From: Bacteroidota bacterium
GTDB taxonomy: Bacteria > Bacteroidota > Bacteroidia > Chitinophagales > Chitinophagaceae
DNA: 35,435 bases
Direction: 5' to 3'
Assembly: GCA_026391115.1 (NCBI GenBank)
Contig: JAPLER010000078.1
Coordinates: forward strand, 1-35,435
The notes under the pieces were generated by a model that worked only from the letters and a program-made list of their open reading frames with translations, was not told the DNA's origin and searched no databases. The position numbers and the translations under genes are program-made. Shown one piece after another: positions 9,507 through 18,308 of the stretch. The stretch's first letter is position 1. Each line of letters starts with the position of its first letter.

Positions 9507-10483
9507 TTAGCTATATAAAGCCATTAAAGTTTTTTCTGGAGTCATTGGTGCATTGCAAGGTATTGTAGCTTTTGGATTAAAATTTTTAATAGCATCCTCT
9601 AAAGCAAAATATGCTCCTATACCATACATTAATGGTGGTTCACCAACTGCTTTGCTTTTAAATATGGCAAGATTATCTTTATCTGTTTCCAAAAAATGAA
9701 TATTAATTTCTTTAGGAACGCTATAAATATCAGGTACTTTATAAGTAGATAAAGCATTGCTACGTAACTTTCCATTAGCATCATACACCACTTCTTCCAT
9801 TGTCATCCAACCAATGCCTTGAACTAAGCCTCCTTCAATTTGTCCTACATCAATTGGCATATTCATACTGCTTCCAAAGTCATGAACAATATCTACTTTA
9901 TCTACTTCATAAATACCTCTTAAACAATCTACAGTTACAGTAGTTGCAGATGTGCCATAAACATGATATGCAAATGGATGTCCTTTTTTTTTTGTCTTAT
10001 CGAAATGAATTTCTGGTGTTGAATAATGAGCGTGCCCACTTAAAGAAACCCTTTGAACAAAAGCCATTTGCACAATTTTATTCCAGGTTAAATCTGATGC
10101 AACATTATTACAGTAAATAATTTCATCTATAAATTCAATGTCACTTTCATTTGCTTGTAAAGCACTAGCAGCAACAGTTTTAAGGCGTTTTAAAATTTCT
10201 GTACAAGCCATTAAAGTTGCTTTTCCATTCAAATCTGCAGTTGCACTTTCTGCACTTAGCAATGCACCACCAATTTCATTTTTACCTTTAATATCTTTCG
10301 CAGTAATAATTTTTATTACACCTTCCATTGCTTGAGCTTCAATAATATCAAGTTTTTTAATAATTCTATGTGCTACAGTACTATCAAAACAAACTGCAAA
10401 TAAAGTGTTTTGTAAAATGGCAATATCATCTTGATAAATAGATTTTCCACGAACGTGTGAGAGTAGCTATCAATATTTTTCAT
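9507..10483 (-). pseudogene. Xanthine dehydrogenase molybdopterin-binding (large) subunit remnant: N-terminal frameshift and large internal deletion
   Basis: Minus strand from ATG at 10483: MKNIDSYSH, then a frameshift, then HVRGKSIYQDDIAILQNTLFAVCFDSTVAHRIIKKLDIIEAQAMEGVIKIITAKDIKGKNEIGG. This jumps directly to ALLSAESATADLNGKATLMACTEILKRL and continues to the C-terminal KSKAVGEPPLMYGIGAYFALEDAI. Confidence 0.85.
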
Positions 10484-10577
10484 TGGCAAAAAATCAATGG
10501 TTAAAGATAAGATAAATTGAGTGTGTTGATATTTTTAAAATGCTAAATGAGTCGACTGGTATACAACCTTTATCAAC

Positions 10578-10593
10578 ATATTAAATTTAATAT
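10578..10593. promoter_or_regulatory. Perfect 16-bp palindrome ATATTAAATTTAATAT upstream of the SET/ATP-grasp operon (possible operator)
   Basis: Sequence equals its own reverse complement; centred ~53 bp upstream of the ATG at 10639. AT-rich, so chance occurrence is possible. Confidence 0.3.
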
Positions 10594-10638
10594 TTCTTTA
10601 ATTAAACTAATTGCTATTACTTTATTCTATCAATTATT

Positions 10639-11133
10639 ATGAATAGCAATATACAAACCCAACAAACCTACACAATCCTTTACCATCAAGTATTTGCTGA
10701 TATTTTGCAAAATAATATTACTGGCGAAAAAAGTTTGCACACAACAAAAGCATTTACAAAAGGTGAAGTATTATGTAATTTTTCTGGTGGCACCATTTCA
10801 TCAACACCAACTTACCTAACTGTTCAAATTGATTTAAACAAACATATTACTTTGCAGCCTGAATTTTTACAATACTGTAATCATAGTTGTAATCCAAATT
10901 GTTTTTTCAATACTTCAAGTTTTGAGTTTGTTGCAGTAAAAGATATTGCTATTGGTGATGAATTAACCTTTTTTTATCCAAGTAGCGAGTGGAATATGAC
11001 ACAACAATTTGCTTGCACTTGTGGTAGTAAAAATTGTTTGCAAACCATTAAAGGAGCTGCATATTTATCTAAAGAAATTTTATCAAATTATAAACTGACT
11101 GATTTTATTCAATCAATGTTAGAAAAACAATAA
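10639..11133 (+). CDS. Stand-alone SET-domain protein with post-SET cysteine cluster
   Basis: KSLHTTKAFTKGEVLCNFSG; YCNHSCNPNCFF; DIAIGDELTFFYPSSEW; CTCGSKNC. Confidence 0.88.
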   Translation: MNSNIQTQQTYTILYHQVFADILQNNITGEKSLHTTKAFTKGEVLCNFSGGTISSTPTYLTVQIDLNKHITLQPEFLQYCNHSCNPNCFFNTSSFEFVAVKDIAIGDELTFFYPSSEWNMTQQFACTCGSKNCLQTIKGAAYLSKEILSNYKLTDFIQSMLEKQ

Positions 11134-12213
11134 ATGAATTTCCCCAACAACCTAACTGTTTTTGTATTAGCACCAAGTGTTGAAACAAAAGATGAAAATA
11201 TTGATTATTACTACGATTTCTCTCAAAGCATAGGAGAGTATAAAAAAGTGTTTGGTGAGCTACAACTCAAGTGGCAATGGACTCCTGTAACATTAAACAA
11301 TTTTCAGGAAGTTATTTTAACTATTAAAAATGAATGTTTATTTAATAACATTCAACCACTATTTTTTAATTTGTGTGATGGTGATGAATTAAATGAAGCA
11401 CCAGGAATTTCTGTGATAAAATATTTGAATGAATTGAAATTAAATTATACAGGAAGTGATGAATATTTTTATGAAATAACAACCTCAAAACGCAATATGA
11501 AAATTGCTTTTGATGAGCATAGTGTAGCAAATGCTGCTTGGCTGTTTATAAATTCAATTGATGATATTGATGAAGATATTTTTGAGAAAATTGGAACACC
11601 AATTATTGTAAAACCTGCTGTAAGTGGAGGAAGTATGGGTGTTGGTGTAAAAAATGTTGTTCATAATATTGATGAATTAAGAGAACAGGTTAAACAAATG
11701 CTGAGTGGATATAGAGGTTGGAATTTGAATGCAGGGGGTATAATTGCTGAACAATTTATTGCAGGAAATGAATACACTGTATTGATTACAGGAGATTATG
11801 ATAAACCTGAAAGCATAAAAATTTATGCACCAGTTGAAAGAGTTTTTCACCAATCATTACCTACGGAAGAACAGTTTTTATCTTTCGATAGATATTGGGA
11901 AATTTATGAAGATGAATCACAAATGCCCAACGACGAAAATTTTTATGAATATGCTTTACCTAATGAAAATTTAATTGAAAGCATAAAACAAATTAGCTGG
12001 AATGCTTATGTGGCCTGCAAAGGCAAATCTTATACAAGAGTTGATGTGAGAATGGATATAGCTACCAAAAAGTTATTTATGCTTGAAGTAAATGCACAAT
12101 GTGGTTTAAGTGAAGATGAAGATTATACCTCTATTGGTGCAATTTTAAAGTTTAGTAATGCAAGTTTTACAAGTTTGGTGAAAGATATTATTTTAAATAG
12201 TTTGAAAAATTAA
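11134..12213 (+). CDS. ATP-grasp ligase, divergent D-Ala-D-Ala-ligase-like
   Basis: PLFFNLCDGDELNEAPGISVIKYLNELKLNYTGSD; IIVKPAVSGGSMGVGVKNV; AEQFIAGNEYTVLI; YTRVDVRMD...LFMLEVNAQCG. Confidence 0.88.
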   Translation: MNFPNNLTVFVLAPSVETKDENIDYYYDFSQSIGEYKKVFGELQLKWQWTPVTLNNFQEVILTIKNECLFNNIQPLFFNLCDGDELNEAPGISVIKYLNELKLNYTGSDEYFYEITTSKRNMKIAFDEHSVANAAWLFINSIDDIDEDIFEKIGTPIIVKPAVSGGSMGVGVKNVVHNIDELREQVKQMLSGYRGWNLNAGGIIAEQFIAGNEYTVLITGDYDKPESIKIYAPVERVFHQSLPTEEQFLSFDRYWEIYEDESQMPNDENFYEYALPNENLIESIKQISWNAYVACKGKSYTRVDVRMDIATKKLFMLEVNAQCGLSEDEDYTSIGAILKFSNASFTSLVKDIILNSLKN

Positions 12214-12216
12214 TTA

Positions 12217-13629
12217 ATGAAAGTTGCTGTTCTACTTACAGATTATTCTACATCTGATGTTGATTATAAAAACTACGACCCAGCTCGTGATGTTTCTTCT
12301 TTATTGCCAAATGATGAGGTTGATACTATTTTTTTAAATAAACTTTCTACCTATAAGCAACTTAAAAATGCAACCAAAAAAAACTATGACATTTATGTAA
12401 ACTTATGTGAAGGTTATTTAGATTGGACTGTGCCTAGTATTGATGTTATTTACACTTTAGAATTGTTGAATTTGCCATACACTGGCCCTAATTTAAAACT
12501 ATATGACCCATCAAAAGAATTGATGAAATATGTTGCATATTGTGCTGGTGTAGCAACACCTTCTTATCAAAAAATAAATTCAATAAAAGATATTGCTGCA
12601 ATCAATCTTCCGTTTCCATTGTTTGTAAAACCTGCTAAAGCTGGCGATAGCCTTGGTATTGATGAAAACAGCATTGTAAAAAACGAACCAGAGCTTCAAC
12701 ATCAAGTTGCAAAAATTATAGATGAATATGATGAATTATTAATTGAAGAATATATTGAAGGAAGAGAGTTTACTGTGCTTGTTGCTGCCAATAATGATGG
12801 AAAAACTTGTAAGTCATTTACACCAGTTGAATATATTTTTCCAAAAGATAAAAGCTATAAAACCTATTCTTTAAAAACAAGTGAATTACATACAGATGCC
12901 AATATTCCTGTAGTTGATGAAGTGTTGAAAAATGAATTATGCAAAGCTGCAGAAAATATATTTACTGCATTTAATGGGGTTGGTTATGCAAGACTAGATT
13001 TTAGATTAAACATAGATGGACAACTTTTTTTCTTAGAAATCAATTTTACTTGTAGTGTATTTTATAAAGATGGATATGGAGGAAGTGCAGATTATATTTT
13101 AAAATTTGATAGTATAGGTCACCAAGGTTTTTTAAATCATATTATTGAAGAAGGCATTGCAAGATATAAAGGGAAACAAAAATTATATTATACTAAAGGC
13201 AATGCTATTGCTGGTTACGGCATTTATGCAGCTAGAAACATAGTACAAGGCGAAACAATTTTCAAGGGAGAGGAAAAAGCCCAACGTATTGTTACCAAAC
13301 AATTTGTTGATGCCAACTGGAACAATAAACAACAAGAGGATTTCGCAAGATATGCTTATCCAATAAGTAAAAATGTATATATACTTTGGGATGAGGACGC
13401 AAGTGAATGGGCACCTCAAAATCATAGCTGTAATGCCAATACACACTATGTGGGTTTAAATGTTGTTGCAAATAAAGAAATTGGAAAAGACCAAGAACTC
13501 ACTCTTGATTATTCGACATTTTTAAATAACTATGCACAAGAATTTGAATGCAAATGTGGAAGTAATAATTGCAGAGGGTTAATTAAAACAAATGAAAACA
13601 ATTCAATAGAATCAAGACTTTGCAACTAG
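12217..13629 (+). CDS. ATP-grasp ligase fused to C-terminal SET/post-SET domain
   Basis: N-terminal ATP-grasp: NLCEGYLDWTVPSIDVIYTLELLNLPYTGPN, FPLFVKPAKAGDSLGID, LLIEEYIEGREFTVLV, YARLDFRLNIDGQLFFLEINF. C-terminal SET: KGNAIAGYGIYAARNIVQGETIFKGE, PQNHSCNANTHYV, GKDQELTLDYS, CKCGSNNCRG. Confidence 0.9.
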   Translation: MKVAVLLTDYSTSDVDYKNYDPARDVSSLLPNDEVDTIFLNKLSTYKQLKNATKKNYDIYVNLCEGYLDWTVPSIDVIYTLELLNLPYTGPNLKLYDPSKELMKYVAYCAGVATPSYQKINSIKDIAAINLPFPLFVKPAKAGDSLGIDENSIVKNEPELQHQVAKIIDEYDELLIEEYIEGREFTVLVAANNDGKTCKSFTPVEYIFPKDKSYKTYSLKTSELHTDANIPVVDEVLKNELCKAAENIFTAFNGVGYARLDFRLNIDGQLFFLEINFTCSVFYKDGYGGSADYILKFDSIGHQGFLNHIIEEGIARYKGKQKLYYTKGNAIAGYGIYAARNIVQGETIFKGEEKAQRIVTKQFVDANWNNKQQEDFARYAYPISKNVYILWDEDASEWAPQNHSCNANTHYVGLNVVANKEIGKDQELTLDYSTFLNNYAQEFECKCGSNNCRGLIKTNENNSIESRLCN

Positions 13630-14348
13630 AAAAACACACCAATTTTTAAAGCAATACTGTTAAGATTTATTCTGCCATCACCACCCCAACTGCTGTTTTT
13701 AGTAACATCTATAAATCCATTGTTGAAAATTAATCCTGCAACTAAAATATTTTTATCGCTAATAGGTAGTTCAACTCCAGCACCTATTTGCATACCCAAA
13801 TTAATGGGTTGAACATTACCTATAATATTATCATTATTTTTAGAATAATTAACTGAATTCCCCCCAACTGTAAAGTTGGTTTCAACATCAGCCCTTGCTT
13901 TTAAAGGTATTGCAATAAAACCTCCAAAGCTTCCCCAAAAATTAGTTTTTGATTTGTTATCTGATAGCAATTTTATAGCAAAAGGAATTTGTAAATATTG
14001 CAACCCAACATTGTAATTAGCAGTATTGTTAACCGAGGAGTTGTCTGCAACTACATAGCCAACATGTTTATCTGTCCAGGCGTTGCCAGTATATGACAGT
14101 TTGCCTCCAGTATGAGAGATTTGCAAACCGGTAGAAAAAATATAACTATCGCTGAACTCATAATCAAGCATTAATCCATAATTGATACCCATTTTACTTC
14201 CATCATTTTTTACGCCATTTTCATTTGGATGAAACCAAGAAATATTGGGTTCAACTAAAAAGCCAATACGGGTATCTTTTGATTTTTTTTGAGAAAAACT
14301 TGTAATTGATACAAGTAATGCAACAGTGGCTACTATTATAGGTTTCAT
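13626..14348 (-). CDS. Outer-membrane beta-barrel (PorT-like) protein
   Basis: Signal peptide MKPIIVATVALLVSITSFSQKK; KDTRIGFLVEPNISWFHP; MLDYEFSDSYIFSTGLQISHTGGKLSY. Confidence 0.75.
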   Translation of the reverse strand: MKPIIVATVALLVSITSFSQKKSKDTRIGFLVEPNISWFHPNENGVKNDGSKMGINYGLMLDYEFSDSYIFSTGLQISHTGGKLSYTGNAWTDKHVGYVVADNSSVNNTANYNVGLQYLQIPFAIKLLSDNKSKTNFWGSFGGFIAIPLKARADVETNFTVGGNSVNYSKNNDNIIGNVQPINLGMQIGAGVELPISDKNILVAGLIFNNGFIDVTKNSSWGGDGRINLNSIALKIGVFF

Positions 14349-14370
14349 TTAATTTTTTTATTTTATAATG

Positions 14371-14458
14371 CAGAGAGGAAGGGATTCGAACCCTCGATAC
14401 ACTTTTGGCGTATACACACTTTCCAGGCGTGCTCCTTCAACCACTCGGACACCTCTCT
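14371..14458 (-). tRNA. tRNA-Ser (anticodon GGA)
   Basis: Minus strand AGAGAGGTGTCCGAGTGGTTGAAGGAGCACGCCTGGAAAGTGTGTATACGCC...GAGGGTTCGAATCCCTTCCTCTCTG; long variable arm, anticodon loop CTGGAAA. Confidence 0.95.
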
Positions 14459-14493
14459 ATTTTAATTCTAGTTGCGAAAGTAACGGAGCCTTG

Positions 14494-15261
14494 TTAACAT
14501 TGATAAATTTTTTGTGCATTTGATGTTGTAATTGCAGCAACATCTTCAATGCTACATCGTAATATATCTGCAATTTTATGTCCAATAATTTTAATGTACG
14601 ACGGCTCGTTTCTTTTTCCACGATAAGGCACAGGTGTTAAATAAGGGGCATCTGTTTCCAAAACCAAATAATCTAAACCTACTTTTGGCAAAACATCTTG
14701 TAAACCAGCTTTGAGATAAGTAACCACACCACCAATGCCTAATAAAAAATTCATATCTATAATTTGTTTTGCAGTTTCGTAACTCCCACCAAAACAATGA
14801 AAAATTCCTTTCAATCCTTTTTGTGCAAATGGTTTTACAAGTTCTATGGTTTCTTGTGTAGCATTGCGTGTATGAATGTTTATTGATAAACCATAATCCA
14901 ATGCCCATTGCATTTGTTGCTCAAACGCTTCAAATTGCTGTTTTGCAAATGTTTTATCCCAATAAAAGTCTAACCCTATTTCACCAACAGCTGCAAATTT
15001 TCTTTGTTTTAAATATTGCTCAACAATTTTGAGTTCATCTGCTACATTTTCTTTTACACTGCAAGGATGCAGCCCCATCATCATAAAACATTTGCCTTGA
15101 TATTTCTTTTCTAAAGAAAGCATCTCTTGAATATGAGAAGAATCTATGGCTGGCAAAAATATTTTTTTTATACCTTCTTTATCGGCTGCAACCATTACTG
15201 TATCTATATCCTCTGAAAATTCTTTTAAATAAATATGTGTGTGTGTATCTATAAATTCCAT
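14494..15261 (-). CDS. tatD: TatD-family metal-dependent hydrolase/DNase
   Basis: MEFIDTHTHIY; MMGLHPCSV; AVGEIGLDFYWDKTF; INIHTRNA; GIFHCFGG; LETDAPYLTPVPYRGKRNEPSYI. Confidence 0.95.
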   Translation of the reverse strand: MEFIDTHTHIYLKEFSEDIDTVMVAADKEGIKKIFLPAIDSSHIQEMLSLEKKYQGKCFMMMGLHPCSVKENVADELKIVEQYLKQRKFAAVGEIGLDFYWDKTFAKQQFEAFEQQMQWALDYGLSINIHTRNATQETIELVKPFAQKGLKGIFHCFGGSYETAKQIIDMNFLLGIGGVVTYLKAGLQDVLPKVGLDYLVLETDAPYLTPVPYRGKRNEPSYIKIIGHKIADILRCSIEDVAAITTSNAQKIYQC

Positions 15262-15375
15262 AAGTTTTTTTTGTGCTGCAAAATAAAATGTTTCTACCGT
15301 CGTTTATATATGTGTTAGAATTTTAAGAACAAACATCACACGTTAAGAAAGGAAATAATTAAAGTTTGTTTTCAT

Positions 15376-15436
15376 AGGGTACGGATTAAACACGGGCTGG
15401 GGTTTCTACCTCTGGCCTTTCCGTTTTTATATACCT
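15376..15436 (+). other. Possible structured RNA element in the 5' region of the VWA gene
   Basis: Nested pairings: acgga...tccgt enclosing ggctgg-gg-tttcta-cc-t-ctggcc, followed by a T run. Local GC is higher than the surrounding AT-rich spacer. Confidence 0.3.
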
Positions 15437-15500
15437 TATCAAAAACCTTTTCCTTTATAGTAATCTTTACCAACCAGCAAATACCAATCTTTGTATAATT

Positions 15501-16598
15501 ATGATTGGCAATAGATTCATACAATTTAATCCCAACGAAAATAGTAAATCTAAATTTGATGATTTATTGAATGTACTTACACAACTACTCACTTACACCA
15601 GTGGCGATTTTGATGAGGCCATTAGCTGGATGAACGAGCTTGACAAGCAATACAAACTTACTGATGACAACTATGCAATGGGTGATTTTCTTGAAGAACT
15701 AAAAGAAAGAGGTTACATCAAAGAAAATCCTGTTAGTGGCGATATCAAAATTTCATCTAAAATGGAACAAGGCATTCGCCAAAGTAGTTTGGAAGAAATA
15801 TTTGGCAAACTAAAGAAAACAAAACAAGGCAATCACCTTACTAACAAAGTTGGTAGAGGAGACGAAACCAATAGCGATATCAAACCATTTGCATTTGGAG
15901 ATTCTCTTGATCAAATAGATTTTACAGAAAGCATCAAGAACGCCCAAATTAATCACGGTATTGAAGCCTTCTCGATGCAAGAAGATGATTTGCAAATAAG
16001 AGAAACAGACTTTAAAACACAAACATCTACTGTTCTGATGATTGACATTAGCCATAGTATGATTTTGTATGGTGAAGATAGAATTACACCTGCTAAAAAA
16101 GTGGCAATGGCATTGAGTGAATTGATTAAAACACGCTACCCAAAAGACACATTAGATATTGTTGTTTTTGGTAATGATGCTTGGCAAATTGAGGTAAAAG
16201 ATTTACCTTATCTGCAAGTTGGTCCTTATCATACCAATACTGTTGCTGGGCTTGAATTAGCTATGGATTTATTGAGAAGAAGGAAGAACGCCAACAAGCA
16301 AATTTTTATGATTACAGATGGTAAACCTACCTGCTTAAAGATTGGTGGAAAGTATTATAAAAACAGTTTTGGATTGGATAGAAAAGTAGTGAACAGATGC
16401 ATCAATTTAGCAGCACAATGCAAGAAACTAAAAATACCAATCACTACATTTATGATTGCCAGCGACCCTTATCTGCAAAGCTTTGTACAGGAATTTACAG
16501 AGATGAATAATGGCAAAGCATTCTTTGCATCATTAGATAAATTAGGTGCATTTTTATTTAAGGATTTTGAAAGTGGAAAGAATAAAACAGTTTATTAA
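15501..16598 (+). CDS. VWA-domain protein (partner of MoxR/ChlI-like AAA ATPase)
   Basis: STVLMIDISHSMILYGEDRITPAKKVAMALSELI (MIDAS DxSxS); FMITDGKPTC. Confidence 0.9.
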   Translation: MIGNRFIQFNPNENSKSKFDDLLNVLTQLLTYTSGDFDEAISWMNELDKQYKLTDDNYAMGDFLEELKERGYIKENPVSGDIKISSKMEQGIRQSSLEEIFGKLKKTKQGNHLTNKVGRGDETNSDIKPFAFGDSLDQIDFTESIKNAQINHGIEAFSMQEDDLQIRETDFKTQTSTVLMIDISHSMILYGEDRITPAKKVAMALSELIKTRYPKDTLDIVVFGNDAWQIEVKDLPYLQVGPYHTNTVAGLELAMDLLRRRKNANKQIFMITDGKPTCLKIGGKYYKNSFGLDRKVVNRCINLAAQCKKLKIPITTFMIASDPYLQSFVQEFTEMNNGKAFFASLDKLGAFLFKDFESGKNKTVY

Positions 16599-16600
16599 TC

Positions 16601-16723
16601 AGCTAGTGGTGAATAGGAAGTAGCTAGCGGTTAGCAGCAATAAGAAAATATTTAATAAAGAGAATAGTTAGTGAAAAGTAACAAGGCAAGCAACTTATAG
16701 CCACTAGGTACTTACCACTAGCC
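16601..16723. repeat. ORF-less 123-bp relative of the 1535-1971 inverted-repeat element (MITE-like)
   Basis: Left agctagtggtgaataggaagtagctagcggttag. Right tatagccactaggtacttaccactagcc; reverse complement ggctagtggtaagtacctagtggctata. The terminal acttaccactagcc is identical to the right end of the other unit. Confidence 0.5.
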
Positions 16724-16736
16724 CAAAAGAAAAAAT

Positions 16737-18308
16737 ATGGACATTAAGAAGATTAAAACATTAGGCGATTTAAAGAAAAGTGGCTACGCACCCATCTCTG
16801 TTAAAGAAGAAATAAGGAAAAACCTCATTTCAAAAATTCAGCAAAAAGAAAATCCTTTTGAAGGAATTATGGGTTACGAAGACACTGTAATTCCTGATAC
16901 AGAACGTGCTATTTTAAGTCGTCATAATATTTTATTTTTGGGTTTGCGTGGACAAGCCAAAACAAGAATGGCAAGGCAAATGGTGGAGTTGTTGGATGAG
17001 TATATTCCTTATATCACAGGCAGTGACGTGAATGATGACCCATTAAAACCGATGACAAAATATGCAAAAGATTTAATTGCAGAAATGGGCGATAAAACTC
17101 CCATTTCTTTTATGCACAGAAGTGAGCGTTATGGAGAAAAGTTAGCAACGCCAGATGTAAGTGTAGCAGATCTTATAGGCGATATTGATCCTATTAAAGC
17201 TGCTAATTTAAAACTACATTTTGCAGATGAAAGAGTGATTCATTATGGCATAATTCCACGCAGTAACCGAGGTATTTTTGTGATTAATGAATTGCCTGAT
17301 TTACAAGCTCGTATTCAAGTAGCATTGTTTAATATTTTACAAGAAGGTGATATACAAATTCGTGGGTTCAAATTGCGAATGCCTTTGGATATATTGTTTG
17401 TATTTACTGCTAATCCTGAGGATTATACTAATCGTGGTAGTATCGTTACTCCGTTGAAAGATAGAATTGAAAGCCAGATTTTAACGCACTATCCAAAGTC
17501 TATTGAAACATCATTGGCTATTACAGAACAAGAGGCAAATATTAGTGTTGAACAAGCAGATAAAGTTGTTGTAAGTGACATCATTAAACGCGTGATTGAA
17601 CAAGTTGCTTTTGAAGCCAGAAGCAATGAATATGTTGATAAAAAAAGTGGTGTTAGTGCAAGGCTAACTATTGCTGCGTTTGAGAATGCAGTAAGTAGTG
17701 CAGAAAGAAGAGCTATTATCAATAATGAAAAAAATACACAGGTTTGGATGAGTGATTTAGTGGGCATCATTCCATCTATTACTGGTAAAATTGAATTGGT
17801 GTATGAAGGTGAACAAGAAGGCCCTTATCAAGTTGCCATCAACCTGATTGAAAAATCTATTAGAACTATTTTTGTTCAATATTTTCCTAATCCCGAACAA
17901 CTAAAAAAACGCAAACCAACAGGCAAAGCAAGTGCTGATGCCAAAGAAGTTGAAAACCCCTACAAAGCAATCACACGTTGGTTTGATGCAGGAAATCATT
18001 TAGACATTTTGTTAGATATGAGCGATGAAGCCAAGCTTGCTGCTTTGTATAAAGTAGATGGTTTGTATGCTTTGGTTAAAAAATATTATCCGCAAGGAAA
18101 AGAAAAGGAAACTGCTTTGCTGATGGAGTTTGTGTTACACGGTTTTGCTGCATATTCTTTAATCAGTAAAAAAACAATTGGAGGTAAAATTGAGTTTAAG
18201 GATTTAATGGGAAGTATGATGGATTTAAGTAATTTAAAAATGGATGATGAAGAAGATTATAGCTTAAGTATAAATTATTTCGTGTATAAGTATGAGTACT
18301 ATTGCTAA
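16737..18308 (+). CDS. AAA ATPase, magnesium-chelatase subunit I / MoxR-like
   Basis: ILFLGLRGQAKTRMARQMVELL (Walker A-like); NRGIFVINELPDLQARIQVALFNILQEGDIQIRGF (Walker B); FVFTANPEDYTNRG. Confidence 0.9.
   Translation: MDIKKIKTLGDLKKSGYAPISVKEEIRKNLISKIQQKENPFEGIMGYEDTVIPDTERAILSRHNILFLGLRGQAKTRMARQMVELLDEYIPYITGSDVNDDPLKPMTKYAKDLIAEMGDKTPISFMHRSERYGEKLATPDVSVADLIGDIDPIKAANLKLHFADERVIHYGIIPRSNRGIFVINELPDLQARIQVALFNILQEGDIQIRGFKLRMPLDILFVFTANPEDYTNRGSIVTPLKDRIESQILTHYPKSIETSLAITEQEANISVEQADKVVVSDIIKRVIEQVAFEARSNEYVDKKSGVSARLTIAAFENAVSSAERRAIINNEKNTQVWMSDLVGIIPSITGKIELVYEGEQEGPYQVAINLIEKSIRTIFVQYFPNPEQLKKRKPTGKASADAKEVENPYKAITRWFDAGNHLDILLDMSDEAKLAALYKVDGLYALVKKYYPQGKEKETALLMEFVLHGFAAYSLISKKTIGGKIEFKDLMGSMMDLSNLKMDDEEDYSLSINYFVYKYEYYC

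Noticed and set aside
10540-10584. 14-codon ORF MLNESTGIQPLSTY upstream of the SET gene as a possible precursor peptide
   Set aside because: Too short, no Shine-Dalgarno or conservation evidence; probably chance.
14591-14908. 105-aa ORF in another frame of tatD
   Set aside because: Overlaps strongly conserved TatD coding sequence; composition is not protein-like.
15400-15410. Purine-riboswitch-like word GTTTCTACC
   Set aside because: The rest of the purine aptamer (TATAATC, P3 loop, GACTATG) is absent and the downstream gene is a VWA protein.
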